Shown here: piece after piece, positions 46,119 to 58,316 of the stretch
How positions within the stretch are numbered: the stretch's first letter is position 1
Layout of the letters: each line of letters opens with the position of its first letter
Assembly: GCF_963676685.1 (NCBI RefSeq)
Contig: NC_092355.1
Coordinates: forward strand, 82,179,176-82,243,175
Direction of reading: 5' to 3'
Length of the DNA stretch: 64,000 bases
Source: Mytilus edulis
Lineage: Eukaryota > Mollusca > Bivalvia > Mytilida > Mytilidae
The notes under the pieces: generated by a model
Databases searched by the model: none
What the model saw: only the letters and a program-made list of their open reading frames with translations
What the model was told of the DNA's origin: nothing
Translations under genes and position numbers: made by a program

Positions 46119-48069
46119 TACAGGTGGCACGGTAGTATTTGCATTCCAGAATTTAAGTTGCTCTTTTGTGTACCCTACTTAGGTAAATGAATCTTAACAG
46201 TGCGATTGGATAAAAAATACAGTATCAACTGAACATACTTTCCCAAACTGAAGGATGAATCAGGTGTAGAAAAACATGAAATAATTTTACATACAGATGA
46301 AAATGAATTTTTGAGAATTTTTTGAAATTTTGTATTCACTGCAAACGGTCATGGTACATATTCAAATTCATTTCTGAATAGTAAAATGAAAGTACTTCAG
46401 TGAACTGTGAATGTAGATTTTTTTGCAGTGTTAGAAAGTGGTAAAAATTCTAAAAAGGCTATCGTTATCCCTTATTGGCCAGGAAATACTACCGTGCCAC
46501 CTTAAGGGGGATATATATTTTTACACTAACTCAATGAAGGAACTTTTTATACCTTTGCAATTTGTAAGTTTATCAATAAGAAGTTGATTAAGGGCAACTA
46601 TGATAAAACTAGCCTTAAATTCCACCACTGAGAGTAAAAATTGCCGATTCAGCAAATTTTGCCTGATCTGTAGGTAATAATTTTAAAATTTTCATAGAAA
46701 GTAGAAAGTAGAACTTCATTATTTTTATGTAACTTGCAATACATTTTTAATTATAAATGCTCGCTTTAACTTTTCGCAGTGTCTGACACATGTGCAACCA
46801 CTAAAATTTGAGACGCGACATTCTACGGTTGCATGTTCATCCTATTATTTTCACTGAAATAAATGAATTGCATAATTCCTAATTTTTTTCAACATAAGTA
46901 CAGTTAAACTAGCTTTCTTAAGGTTTAATTAGTAGTTCGGATGTTACATGACACCAGTAGGAGTTTTTGGGGAACCAGTAAGTGGTTAAGGGGTCCTTAC
47001 TTATTCATCTAGCTCTCATATTGGTCTGAAATAGAGATAGAAATAGGGGTTTCTGTACATTGAATAGACATTATTTTTGACAAAGAATGTATGTATGATG
47101 CTATATCAGCAAGATTAAATGATTTATTCATTTTCCATGCAAATACTATTAGTTGTTAAGATTTTCTGACAGTGAAAAGCACAATAAAGGCAATTTGATT
47201 ATGTAAGGGGACATAATTTAACTTAATAAGAGAAATAGACAAGCAGTCAACTTAGAGATGTATTCTAGTACATGTATTGTCAAACAGATTACGTAATAAT
47301 TGTTAACTGCAATATAAAGACTCTTGTTGTAGTGCCCTCATAATCTAATAATGTTTAAAGTAATGTAAGGCATGCTGTAAATGTGGAATGGACTTTAATA
47401 TCAGTTTTCATGATTTGTTGATTAAACTGTTTCTTTTAGTCTTGATAACTCCTTAAGTAAAAATGGTAAGATGAAAAAAAGTGAAAATCTGCTAGATGGG
47501 GTAGGGATGTAATGTTTCATTTTTTTTGGTAAGAAATAAGTGCAGACTAGTATTCTTTATTGTAATATGTTCCAAAGTAAGAAGTCTATGCATCATAGGT
47601 GTCATGACTGGTTTCAAGTTTGTTATGTCTTGGTTAAGGTGACACGGCAGTATTTGCATTCCAGAATAAATGTTACTCTTTTGTGTACCCTACTTAGGTA
47701 AATGTATCTAAACAGTGCGATTGGATAAAAAATACAGTATCAACTGAACATACTTTCCGAAAATGAGGGATGAATCAGGTGTAGAAAAATATGAAATAAT
47801 TTTACATACAGATGAAAATGAATTTATGAGAATTTTTGTAAATTTTGTATTCACTGCACCATAAATGACCTAAAATTACTAGTGGCCTTAGGTTTCTAAA
47901 TATAGCAAACGGTCATGGTACATATTCAAATTCATTTCTGAATAGTAAAATGAAAGTACTTCAGTTAACTGTGGATGTAGATTTTTTTGCAGTGCTAGAA
48001 AGTGGTAAAAATTCTAAAAAGGGTATCATTATCCCTTATGGGCCAGGAAATACTACCGTGCCACCTACA
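46119..48069. mobile_element. Composite element: two direct MITEs flanking 1.1 kb, TACA duplication outside
   Basis: MITE a is 46123-46501 and MITE b is 47638-48065. Both run from GGTGRCACGG to CCGTGCCACC in the same orientation. Outer flanks are both TACA (46119-46122, 48066-48069); inner flanks are both TTAA (46502-46505, 47634-47637). MITE a lacks about 49 bp present in b. The 1.1 kb between them is AT-rich, with no gene recognised. The flank pattern is what one expects if the whole block moved as a unit. Confidence 0.8.
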
Positions 48070-48834
48070 ACAATGACGCTAAGTTTACTCCCTGTGTTAT
48101 TAACTGCTAATGAAACCAGGGGATTTGATTAGCAAAATATTTCTGATATTTATAGTCTGTGTTAGTTGCATTTGATGCATACTACTAGCACACAAAACAT
48201 ATAAATCATTCAGTGATCCTACGCGATATAAAAAAATCATATTAGAAAGAAAAACCCGGATTTTTGTCCGTCATTTGTTTTGTTATAAAAAAAATCTAGT
48301 TGAAATTGAACGTAGAATTTACCAAACAAGGTAGGCTACATGGCTAGTTAATGATTTCATGAAATGGTGAGTAGTATCTTACAGTCTGAATACAAGTCAC
48401 TTATCAAATGTATAAATTTTTTGACTTAGAATAATCGAATATTTCAGGTAATACAAGTCAATATTGTAGTATATAAAAGAGATCAAGGAAGGAGCTAGTA
48501 ACCCTTGATCTTGATTGATTTGTTAAATTATTGATTGATTGATTCTTTGTTATTTAAATACTTTAGTATCTATTTAAGGTATAATTCTCATAAAACAATA
48601 ATTTTTTAGAACTGAAAACATATTCACAAACTAATAATATTAATAATCTTCAATTTCATATCCAATTACAACATTTTTAAGATAAAAGACTTGTTGATCA
48701 ATATTAAAATAGCAAGTATGCTAACATTGCCTATGTAAATTTTAAAATTATTTGTATGCACATTGAACGACAAATATATGTGACGTATAAAAATACTCAG
48801 ACGTCAGACACTCAAATCAATCAATGTGTTGTAG
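48070..48834. other. Unassigned AT-rich sequence
   Basis: Nothing recognised. Confidence 0.4.
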
Positions 48835-49185
48835 ATAGTAGATGTTTATGTGTTCTGTTAAATTGTTCCTTTCGAAATTGTTAAACGATGATGACTGATG
48901 TACCCATATTTTGACTATTTTATTTATTTTGTCTGTATATTTAACGCATCAATGTAAATATAACGGAATTTGACGAGACTGTCATTAAGGTGAGAGGGTT
49001 AGCGCTATAGAACCAGGTTTAATCCACCATGTTCTACATTTGAAAATGCCTGTACCAAGTCAGGAATATGACAGTTCTTGTCCATTCGTTTTTGATGCGT
49101 TTTGTTATTTGATTTTGCCATGTGATTATGAACTTCCCGAATTGATTTTCCTCTAAGTTCAGTATTTTTGTGATTTTTCTTTATA
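48835..49185 (+). repeat. Dispersed repeat family F, copy 3
   Basis: Almost identical to 26690-27035, from GTAGATAGTAGATGTTT to CTAAGTTCAGTATTTTTGTG. Confidence 0.87.
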
Positions 49186-49469
49186 CATAAATATATCATA
49201 AATTTTTGACCAATAATTATTACCCATTTACATTACGGAAAACAAACACGATTGTAGTTTTTACATTTTGATCAAACCACACCATTTGGATTATCAGATA
49301 TGTCCAAACTGTACAGCATGTACAGTACAAATTATGATTAATTGCTGTTTCAGTAATTTCAATCTAAACATTTTATTCGATTATCTTTTAAAAAATTGAA
49401 TGTAAAAGTAAGGTTCGTTTTTATAAAAAAAAAAGTAACGTTATCAAAAGTTAAATGATTTTTTCCATA

Positions 49470-49940
49470 CATAGAATCCTACTGGGAGTTCTTTATTCGA
49501 TTTTTTTTATAATTTCTGTGAATGACATTTTGTCCAGATTGTAAGACAAATCCACGGAAATTCATCTCTATATCTTGTTGAATATGACTTTTAGCATTTG
49601 TAAATGTTTTACTTTTTAATAATTTTTTCTAAGATTTGGGTATACCGTAACGTAAATCACATGTCTATGCTATCCAATTTTGTTCTCTTTTAGTTTATCT
49701 AAGATTTGTTGAGAATATCTCCTTTATCGTCAATTATGTCGTTAATAAAAATTAAATCTTTTTCTACCCAATGTTTGAAATACAAACCTTTGCCTTGATT
49801 CTTAATATATAGATTTCACCATATACTAAGTAACTAAGAAAAGTCTATAATGTCTTGAATTTGACGCACATTAAATCTTATATAGCGATTTATTGTGTAT
49901 CCATTTTGGTCTCTATGGATTATTAAAGTAGGATTTTTAA
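49470..49940 (-). pseudogene. L1-like retrotransposon fragment, internally deleted
   Basis: On minus, INRYIRFNVRQIQDIIDFS (about 49900-49845) matches the early RT region of L1-like elements, and after a gap GLYFKHWVEKDLIFINDIID (about 49795-49735) matches their C-terminal part. Most of the RT domain is missing, and stops follow. It could belong to the same family as the endonuclease fragment at 24.8-25.4 kb. Confidence 0.6.
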
Positions 49941-51199
49941 AGTCTTTGTGCTAAATTATTAATTCAAAGTGTAGTTATTTATTATTTCTTAAGGTATTGA
50001 CACACAAAGGTGTATGTTCGATGTTCGAAAAGATATTCAGCATTGATGACCTCTGAAAACGTAAGAAATTGCACCGTGTCTGTGCGTTTTGCATCTAGCA
50101 GTTTTATCAAACTTTCTATACAATATCTAAAACTTGGAACAACTGTATAACTGAAAAGGTAATCTAACATGCACATTGATCTATTTATATATACTCAAGT
50201 AAGTTCTAGAGAAGCATTCGAAATAGTTGTCATCTCAAATGTTGTCCTGATTATCGCTTCGAATGCGACCACGTCCTGATTCATTTGTATCGGGTTTATT
50301 CTGGGTGATGATACTTTTCTTTTCTTTTCTTTTTGCTTTCATTTTAAAGAGCATACAAGATGATTATGTTAAAGACAATTGAAGTACTTACGGATGAGGT
50401 TCAGGCATTGCATGTGTATGTTACGCATACGTTTAACTACTCGTTCATACTAGTTGCAACCTTTGCCATACAAATATCCAACGAAACGCAACTGACCTTT
50501 TACGTGAAACACACGTGTTAATATTTATGTGAATTCAGATACACCTGAATCGCAAGAGAAATGTTTTATAATAACATTAACTTTACAAAGTTTGATGATT
50601 TTAAATACATTTTTAAAATAATCAAATTTACGTGATTATCACGTGTCAGCTTATTTTAGGTAAAATCCAAGTAGTTCAAATGGTCCTACTGAGTTTACAA
50701 TAACCAGTATCATAATAACATTATTTATATATTTAAATGACCTCTTTCATTGAAGGATTTAACGTTTGATCACTGATATCTGTTGTTAAGTATTCATTGC
50801 ACGTGAAGGTTCTAACCGATTAATTTAAATATTTGTATTTCTCCGATTTGGTAAGTTGTGGCTTATAAAGTAAATGTTCTTATAACTTGAATTTCTCCTA
50901 AAATAACGCAATCTTTGAAACAAATAACATAAATTCCTTTTATTTGATATCCTCAATCTATTAAAAAATGATTTAACAACTCAAAACAATCAAAATACAA
51001 AACATGCACTAGTAGTTCAAATAAAAGAAAAACACACACAAACAAAACAAACAAATAATTAACTTACAGAAATTCCTGGGTATTTTTTCTCGATGATAAA
51101 TGTTGAAATGTCAACATATATTTACAGTGCCTGCTTCACGAAATTTATAAACACTTGAGACAATCATTTATGTACCTCTACATTGAAAAGAGTTCAGGT
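49941..51199. other. Unassigned AT-rich sequence
   Basis: Short open frames only, with no domain or element ends seen. Confidence 0.4.
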
Positions 51200-51430
51200 G
51201 CTGACATTTGGTTTCTATAAAGGACCCAAACACTTACTAGTGTTTAACCATTCAAACCCAACGGTATAATCTATATTAAAACGAGAAACACTCATGAACC
51301 ACATGAACAGAAGACAACCACTGAACATCTAATTCCTGATTTAGTGCAAACAATTGCAGCGGGATTAAACATTTCCATGGTACCAAACCTTCTCCCCTTT
51401 CTGAAACAATAGTATAACATCACAACATAG
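51200..51430 (-). repeat. Dispersed repeat, reverse orientation
   Basis: CTAATTCCTGATTTAGTGCA, GCAGCGGGATTAAACATTT and a terminal ACACC/ACATCACA region match the opposite strand of the family B 5' part (compare CACATGTTTAATCCCGCTAC near 44946). The 51210-51255 part resembles family C. Confidence 0.55.
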
Positions 51431-52551
51431 AAAGATATATAGATTCAATCACAATAAAATAAATGCACAGTGACAATACCCCAATCTAGAATAATTGAAT
51501 AATAAATTAGAATATAAAACTAGTATCTAAAGATTTCTGATCAATTTTATACATATATCTGGTAAACTGAGGTACCGACATATCGTATTGGTCATCCAAT
51601 CTGAGAATGTAACCGAAGTTTCATTGTGTCTATTTCAGTTGTTCGTCCCCTTAAATCTGTTTGAGCAATTATTGATTGAAGGATCACACTATTGTTAGTG
51701 AATTCCTTATAATGTAAACATGCACGAGAGTAACGTTTTTAACGAAATATATATGATATCCCAGATGATGAGTATATCCTGCGTAAAAGGGGAGTTGACA
51801 AATGTTACTGGTAGGAGAAAATCACCACATGTCTCGTATATTCGACGTATATTGTCTCCAATCAATGAACATTTCAAGAATATAACATGCGCATGAAATA
51901 TAAAAATGAAAAAGGACAAAACCGACAAAATGCAATTTCAAAGTTTGCTTACGTGTAATAATATAAAATTAGAATTTGAAACCAGAATGGGCACTAATGA
52001 GGAGAGTTAAATTATCCCTTTGATAGCCTTCGCCTTTCTGTTGTCTCATTGGCAATTATTATACATCTTTTTATTGTTATATATTCCTAAAAAAAACATT
52101 ACAAAGATAATAGGAATTTCCAAAAATTAGAATTTTTCGATCAAAGCAAAAATATCTTAGAATTATTAATCGTATACATTTAGAAAAGTTATGATAACAA
52201 TCGTAGACGTCAAGAGTAACACCTTTATGTGGACAGTTGTGTCATTGGCAATCATAACACATTTTCTTTTTTATATAAATGCTTTCGGGATAATCAGAAG
52301 CTTGCCATCTTCTATAAACATCTGTTTTTCGACGGAGACTGTATATGACACTCCACATGTCTGTTGACTATTTCTTATCGTTGTGTTGTTGTGTTTCGAC
52401 GTATATACATTTTAATTCGTGTAAGTAATCAATGTCGCCATTTCTCTATTGTGTTTCCAGAATATTAAAAAATCTCAACCAGAGAAATGGTTGTGTATGG
52501 TCCAGTAAAGATAATAAGTTTTTGTAGACATAATACAAATGAAAAACCTTA
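51431..52551. other. Intergenic, with small repeat scraps
   Basis: TCTCATTGGCAATTATTATA at about 52040 and GTCATTGGCAATCATAACAC at about 52235 are short ends of family B. Nothing else is supported. Confidence 0.45.
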
Positions 52552-52656
52552 AGGGAGGGACGAAACATACCAAAGGGACAGTCAAACTCATAAATCGAAA
52601 ATAAACTGACAACGCCATGGCTTTAAATGAAAAAGACAAACAGACAACAAATAATT
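52552..52656 (+). repeat. Dispersed repeat family A
   Basis: ATACCAAAGGGACAGTCAAA, CTCATAAATCGAAAATAAAC, TGACAACGCCATGGC. Opposite strand of 59250-59350. Confidence 0.8.
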
Positions 52657-52996
52657 TAAAGTTAATACCTATTAATGTATAAACGCATAACAAAAATACA
52701 TTTTGCATTTATTTATTTATCATAGCTAACAAGCTAATAGAGGATAAAAGTAAACTATTTGCAACAGTATAATACATTTTACAAGCAGTAGACATTAAAA
52801 CAATTGATAAATGATCACTACATATACAGACCAGACTTTATCACACAATTCTTATCGTCATGTCTCGTAGTCAAATTAAAAATTCACGAGACTTCTTTAT
52901 TTCTTAATTTCATCTTAGAATTTTGAAAAAGAGGTGTTCTTATAGTACTTTTCCCCAACAGTAACATATATATGATGCACAGATGAACTTTGTATA

Positions 52997-53458
52997 GGTG
53001 TAATACCACCAAATCATGGTACGTCACATCTGGTTGCATACGAAAGTAGGCCTAAAAAAATATTCCCTTGAATTTGACAGTTGTAGAAAATTAACCCTGC
53101 ATTTCAATGCACTTCAATTTTTCGGAGTCGTAAATATGTATGTTGGATGTCTGAAAGCATCATTGTTTTTTTAATTGATGGTCTTATAAAATATTTTGGA
53201 ACGTTAAGGTAACATATTTACCAAAGCAGGTAAGCAGTAAATAACAGTGTAAAAATTGGGTTGTTTACTTCCGGTGATGATTATTTTCTTATATGCAATG
53301 CAATGTAGTGTGAAATTTTCACTGTATCACTGGAAAGGATTAAACTTTACACATGCAAAGTATTTCTTTGGATGAAATAAAGGAAAATACTGTACAATTT
53401 TTTTTAAAGTGCCAGTTTAACAAAGACTAATAGGGAAAATCAATGGTGGTATTACACC
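52997..53458. mobile_element. 462-bp MITE, GGTGTAATACCACC ends
   Basis: Perfect inverted ends GGTGTAATACCACC and GGTGGTATTACACC, flanked by TATA on both sides (52993-52996, 53459-53462). The match extends to TTTGTATA/TATACAAA. Non-coding. Confidence 0.82.
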
Positions 53459-54469
53459 TATACAAATATCAAATAGACACTTTATAATAAAATACAACAA
53501 ACATATAATATAACAAAATGTTAATTGCAATAATATGCTAATACTTTTAAATAATCAATGTTTTACTTTTAATTTATCAAAGTTATACTTTTAAATAATC
53601 AAAGTTAAAAATAAAATAAGAATATTTACAAATGCTATCTTTCGGGTAATCGCTTACCATCCGATGCAGTGCGAGTCCTTCTGATAAAGTTTTGAAAAAA
53701 ATCATTCAGTATCATTTTAACACATAACGCGGACGATTTCATCAACTTTATCAAAAAAAGAATATTTCTTAACGAACCTTCAGTAAAAAATTATGTATGT
53801 TGGGTTTTTGGTTCCTTTAATGACCCTTAATATCTTTATACAACAAAACAACACATATATACATAAAATCGTAGAAAAATTCTTTCAGAGGAAAATTAGA
53901 AAAATAAAAGGGCATTAAAAGTCGTCTGTCATCACATTCATCCCTCTGATAGAGAAATTCAAACTATTTCGTTTTGTCACGGGTCAAAAGGAAAACAAAA
54001 CCATTCAGTCGCAAGCAACTGTATTATAAAATGAAAACAACAATTTAGAAATTTCATGTGTCAGAATAGTTTTTCTTTATAAACCTTCATCAGGAACGCT
54101 TAGAGTCGAATATTTGAAAGCCATTGGTGTATAAAAGCCAAACCGAAGCAGGTGAAGATTTATTATTCATATGATTTGAACTGAATGTTCTTCTCAATTA
54201 ATTCTTAAAAAAATCAACAGCATCCAAATCAATGTCATGTAATTTCGTGAGACGTGTATTCAACATTTCAAAATTATTGCTTCACTTTCATTGGCAAATA
54301 TTTTAAGTATATGCATGCATCTTACAGATATGTGATTATTAACAGAGTATATGAAATGATAAAGATCAGTGTACGTTTCAATCTCATCAGTACTCATTTC
54401 GACGGTTATGATAACTTATATTAAATTCTCAATTAGTCTGTTTCAGTCTTTGAATATTTAAGGCTAATG
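53459..54469. other. Unassigned AT-rich sequence
   Basis: Nothing recognised. Confidence 0.4.
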
Positions 54470-54740
54470 TTTGATTCCGAAGGTGTTACCTATGCTAACA
54501 ACGTGTCAGTAATGAATAGAAATATTCATATCGTGAATTAAGGTGAAATAATATTGAAAAATATGTCAACTGATTAATAGACTACTACAAATCAACTTTC
54601 CACATCCATTTCAACACACGAACCGCTTGACTACATTGTATTTCACCCTGTCAGAATCTGGTTATGTCGGTTGACATTTCAGCCGTCTTTTGTTTATAAA
54701 AGCAGTTGAAAAACGAAAAACTAATGCACAGGACATATTA
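54470..54740 (-). pseudogene. Relic of a second GPCR copy (C-terminus and 3' flank)
   Basis: Minus-strand codons ending at TGA 54653-54651 read SFFNCFYKQKTAEMSTDITRF, against SFFGCRFKQKPAEISTETTSF in the GPCR at 41 kb. The downstream flank is also similar (ACGTGTCAGTNATGAATAG near 54500 versus 40861). Upstream of the tail the similarity ends, so only the last ~22 codons survive. Confidence 0.85.
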
Positions 54741-55132
54741 TGACATACATTACGACTGTTTGGTGTTTTTGTATAAGTATGTCGTTCAGGTAAATATTAA
54801 ATAAAACACAGAACTTAATATTTTATCGTATGCCGTTGTATGGATAGTTGTGTCATTGGCACCCATACGGTATTTCATTATTCTAAAGTAACCGGATTGT
54901 GTACATGCCGCTAGAATTCGGGGTGCTATGATTATCAGATGCTCTTTGTAATAGGAGGTATACAGCAAACTCATTTCATATAAAATCATTAAGCATAGAT
55001 TTCTTTTTAATCCTACCATTTTGAAGGATTATAAAGATCAATTAAATTATGTTTTAAAATTCTATCTAATGATTTAGATAAACATAAATAAATAGCGTTA
55101 TACTGTATTAGCTACTGTAAAAAAAAAAGTAC

Positions 55133-57220
55133 ACTGTTTAAGAAATCCAGGTCCAAAGTTGCGCTGTCTATCCAAGTGAAGCTTGTCATAGTGATCATCT
55201 ATAGCGTTACAGATGACATCGGGATATGTTGTACTAGTTTTAAAACATCCAGGATCAATTATATGAACAGTTATCCCTCTTTTGTATAATTCGCGTCGGA
55301 AAGAAAAGAAACAATAATATTAAGACCCATTGAACCTGAAAACTCTTGTATAAGACGGTATGCTTTGAAATTGGGGTCCTATTCCTAAATGAGAGAACAT
55401 TTGTATTGTCAGTCATCGGTCGAAACGGGTTACTTTCTGTCAAACTGCACACTCTAGGGAGATTTGGAGAATATAGTACTTAAAGAGGAACCAAATTCGC
55501 TTTTCTAATCACAGTGGTACAGGTTCATCTGTTTAAAAGTAATCATAATGAATACAATCACTTCCGTCGAATCATTGACACTACATCTAAGCCACAGACT
55601 CGTTGAATGTCATGTTTATTATATAATCTGGCAGGTGTGACTAACAACTCTTCAGAATTTCTGAAAGATATATATTGTTAGCAAAAAAAACATTTCCATT
55701 AATGCTAGTAAAACCGAAAATTTGCTTTTAATACAACTTCAGAAAGGATAGATCAAACAAATATCCTTCTATACATTTCCGTATGTCAAAATGGTGATAT
55801 TATTTTATTGCGGAACAAGATTGAAGTTATTTATATATTTTTGTGTTCAACGTATCATGCGTTAACTTTGGCAATCTGTAATATTTACTCAGATAACTCT
55901 CGATATGTCAGTCTTAGTATGTCTGCAGATTTAAAAGGTTGCTGACAATCTGGGGAGACCAACTAATGAAACATGCATAAAAAAGGTCAGACATATATAT
56001 AATAGTTTTAATTCAAAACGACCAATAATTTGAGTTAGGTCTTGTTATTTGAACGCTTCTCAATCCATCAAAGTATCAAGTGGTTTTTTTTTTATGTGGT
56101 ATAAACTCCTCCTCCTAATTACTTGTTAATGGTGTGCATATGATATATGTTTGCCTGTGTTCATTTAATTGTTTTTGGCTAAGAGTACCGTGCTTGTATT
56201 TTTTGGTATACTTGTTTTTTACTGCTTGTTTGTTTACATATATGTATTGTTCATATGTAGTGATCCGTAATTCTGCAGCATTCCTCTTGCTCACCTTTGA
56301 TCGGGGTTGATCAGTATAGAGCGGGTATCGGAATATTTCATAAAACTATTACATCAAAGCAATTACGACTAAACAGTTCTTAAGTTTTGAGTAACACCTC
56401 GTCACAATCACGTAACGTGTAAGTATTTTATTCAGTTATTTTCTGTTTTTCTGTACATCACTTCAACGCACTTAGTTTATATTCTTTTGATAGCCTATTA
56501 AAGTTTAACCGAACTGAGCTAGACGAAATTGAGTTCGTCATGTGCAACGAATTCCAATATGATGTGATCTGTATTAGTGAAATTTGGTTAAAACCAGATT
56601 TTTCAGTTGAAAATTTATTTGAATAATCTACGTTGTTTTCACCTCATCTCTAGTAGAGGAAGCACTTTATTGCTTTTTAAGACCTTATCTAAAAATTTCG
56701 GCGTTTACAATCATTTTGTTCTCTGGAAATCGATGTTGGTTCCCATTTTGAATAGGAACAGTTTAGAAGCAGGCTCTTGTCAATTCTTTTAATACAATTT
56801 AACAATGTTTAAATACATAGTATGCTACACTCTTGACATATCGTTGTTATACTGAACTATTGATTACTATACGTGTAAAGCATAAGAAATAGATTACAAT
56901 ACCTGTAGTTTTGGGCAAAGTCAATTGAACGAATTCAAAAGCCGTTTCGATGCTTTCTGTTTTTAATACGTCAAGAATGACAGGTTTGACTTTTGACTAT
57001 GTCTCTTCCTTTAAATTCGCACATCCTTCCTCTGTTAGACATCCAGAAAAAAACATGAAATTTTAGTTCGTCTAACTTCTTTGAAAGAGAATGTCAAAAT
57101 CCAAAGTGACAGTCTGTTATAACGATATACCGGTTTCCATAGTTACCGATTCTGTGTTTATTTCGAAACCATTTAATTGACACCCATAGGAAAAATTACT
57201 ATTGTCACACAAACCCACAT
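55133..57220 (-). pseudogene. Broken tandem copy of the short-chain dehydrogenase gene
   Basis: Exon 1 copy 57220-56903 (318 nt versus 316 in the intact gene) has in-frame stops, for example where TSSKVK becomes T-stop-SKVK, and has lost the glycine-rich TGCDSGFG motif (TDCHFGF). Exon 3 copy 55296-55133 (164 nt, same as intact) stays open: ELYKRGITVHIIDPGCFKTS. Its acceptor AG is changed to CG. Exons 2 and 4 are not found. Flanks on both sides resemble those of the intact gene, so this was a segmental duplication, not a retrocopy. Confidence 0.88.
56480..56700 (+). pseudogene. Non-LTR retrotransposon fragment, endonuclease start
   Basis: Reads LLKFNRTELDEIE, then YDVICISEIWLKPDFSVENL, the usual amino-terminal endonuclease signature (SExWL). 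It decays after about 56625. It sits in the broken dehydrogenase copy, where exon 2 would be expected. Confidence 0.65.
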
Positions 57221-57567
57221 GATGAGAAGCTTGGAAGGTAGGAAAACGTTGTAATTGATATATATTAGAAAATCTATAATATTATATTTTTTATAACTTC
57301 AATGCAAGTATTGAAATAATGACGAATATGTCTAGACAAGAGACATGAATTTTGCCATACACTGTTCCTTATAAATAGATACAGTTTGGTGATCATCGGA
57401 TTTATAATAATGTAAAATTGATTCCAAAACATTGCGGATGAAATCAAGTCGGTTGTTTAAAAGAACTTGCATACATGTGAAACCGGGAGGAAATTGACAT
57501 GAGTATAACCAGCACTCGGTTGTAAATAAATATCGATTTTTTATTAAATGTCTTGGGTGATCTCAAA
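57221..57567. other. Flank of the broken dehydrogenase copy
   Basis: 57221-57350 is similar to 63866-63990 upstream of the intact gene (TATGTCTAGAC...). The rest is unassigned. Confidence 0.5.
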
Positions 57568-58316
57568 TTATCCCCGGCTTAGTATATATCTAGGATGTTG
57601 ATTGGTTAACGCACGTCGTTACAAAACCCATAGCCCCTGGGTGTTGCTAACCCATATCCCCGGACATGCTAACCATTATCCCGGGGAACTTCACGCAAGT
57701 TTTCCTTAGTTCAATGATCGCTCCTTGTGAAATATTGAATTTTGTAGATTACCCATGGTGTTTGTAATTAAATATTTAATTCATTAACGATTTTGTCCTA
57801 TTATGCCGATCATTTACACTAATTTCATTAAATGAATCACTTGACTGCCACATTTTCAAGGAATGGGACTTCTGACCTAGCTATGCAAATTACCCACGTT
57901 GACGTCACATCATCTATGGCGTAAAGCTCACAAAATTGGGCGCCAAATTTGACTCAATCCAGTTTCTCTGTCTCCGTATTAAAAACGTCTTATATTTGAC
58001 TACCTGTAGGGTTCTACCAAAGGTAGTACCCTACACCCCGTAAAAGATATGTAAAATTTCCAAATTTCAATTAAACTTTTTTAGAGAATGAAAAAAACGT
58101 TGTTTTCGCGTTACACTTTGTATCCGAGTTTTCATAAAACTCGCCCGATTCGTACTAAGACCGGGGATAAATTCGTTATCTACGTTCATATCCGTAGATA
58201 TGGATATTTTAACACCCTTCAGTACCCTGTACACCCTTCGGCTACGCCTCATGGTGTACTGGGGTACTTCAGGGTGTTAAAATATCCATATCTACGGATA
58301 TGAACGTAGATAACTT
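57568..58316. mobile_element. Palindrome-bearing element related to 9230-9570
   Basis: Shares TTGATTGGTTAA, a GACGTCAC...ATCTATG stretch and GATAAATTCGTTAT before the hairpin, plus ATAACTTATAA after it. The hairpin (58175-58314) has arms of about 60 bp (GTTATCTACGTTCATATCCG and complement at the outside) around TTCGGCTACGCCTCA. Ends are approximate. Confidence 0.65.
58175..58314. repeat. 140-bp near-perfect palindrome
   Basis: Outer arms match base for base for about 45 bp, then with a few mismatches. The centre is GC-rich. Confidence 0.9.

Noticed and set aside
53640-53700. tRNA-like GC-richer patch
   Set aside because: I could not form a cloverleaf with a proper T-arm and anticodon arm.
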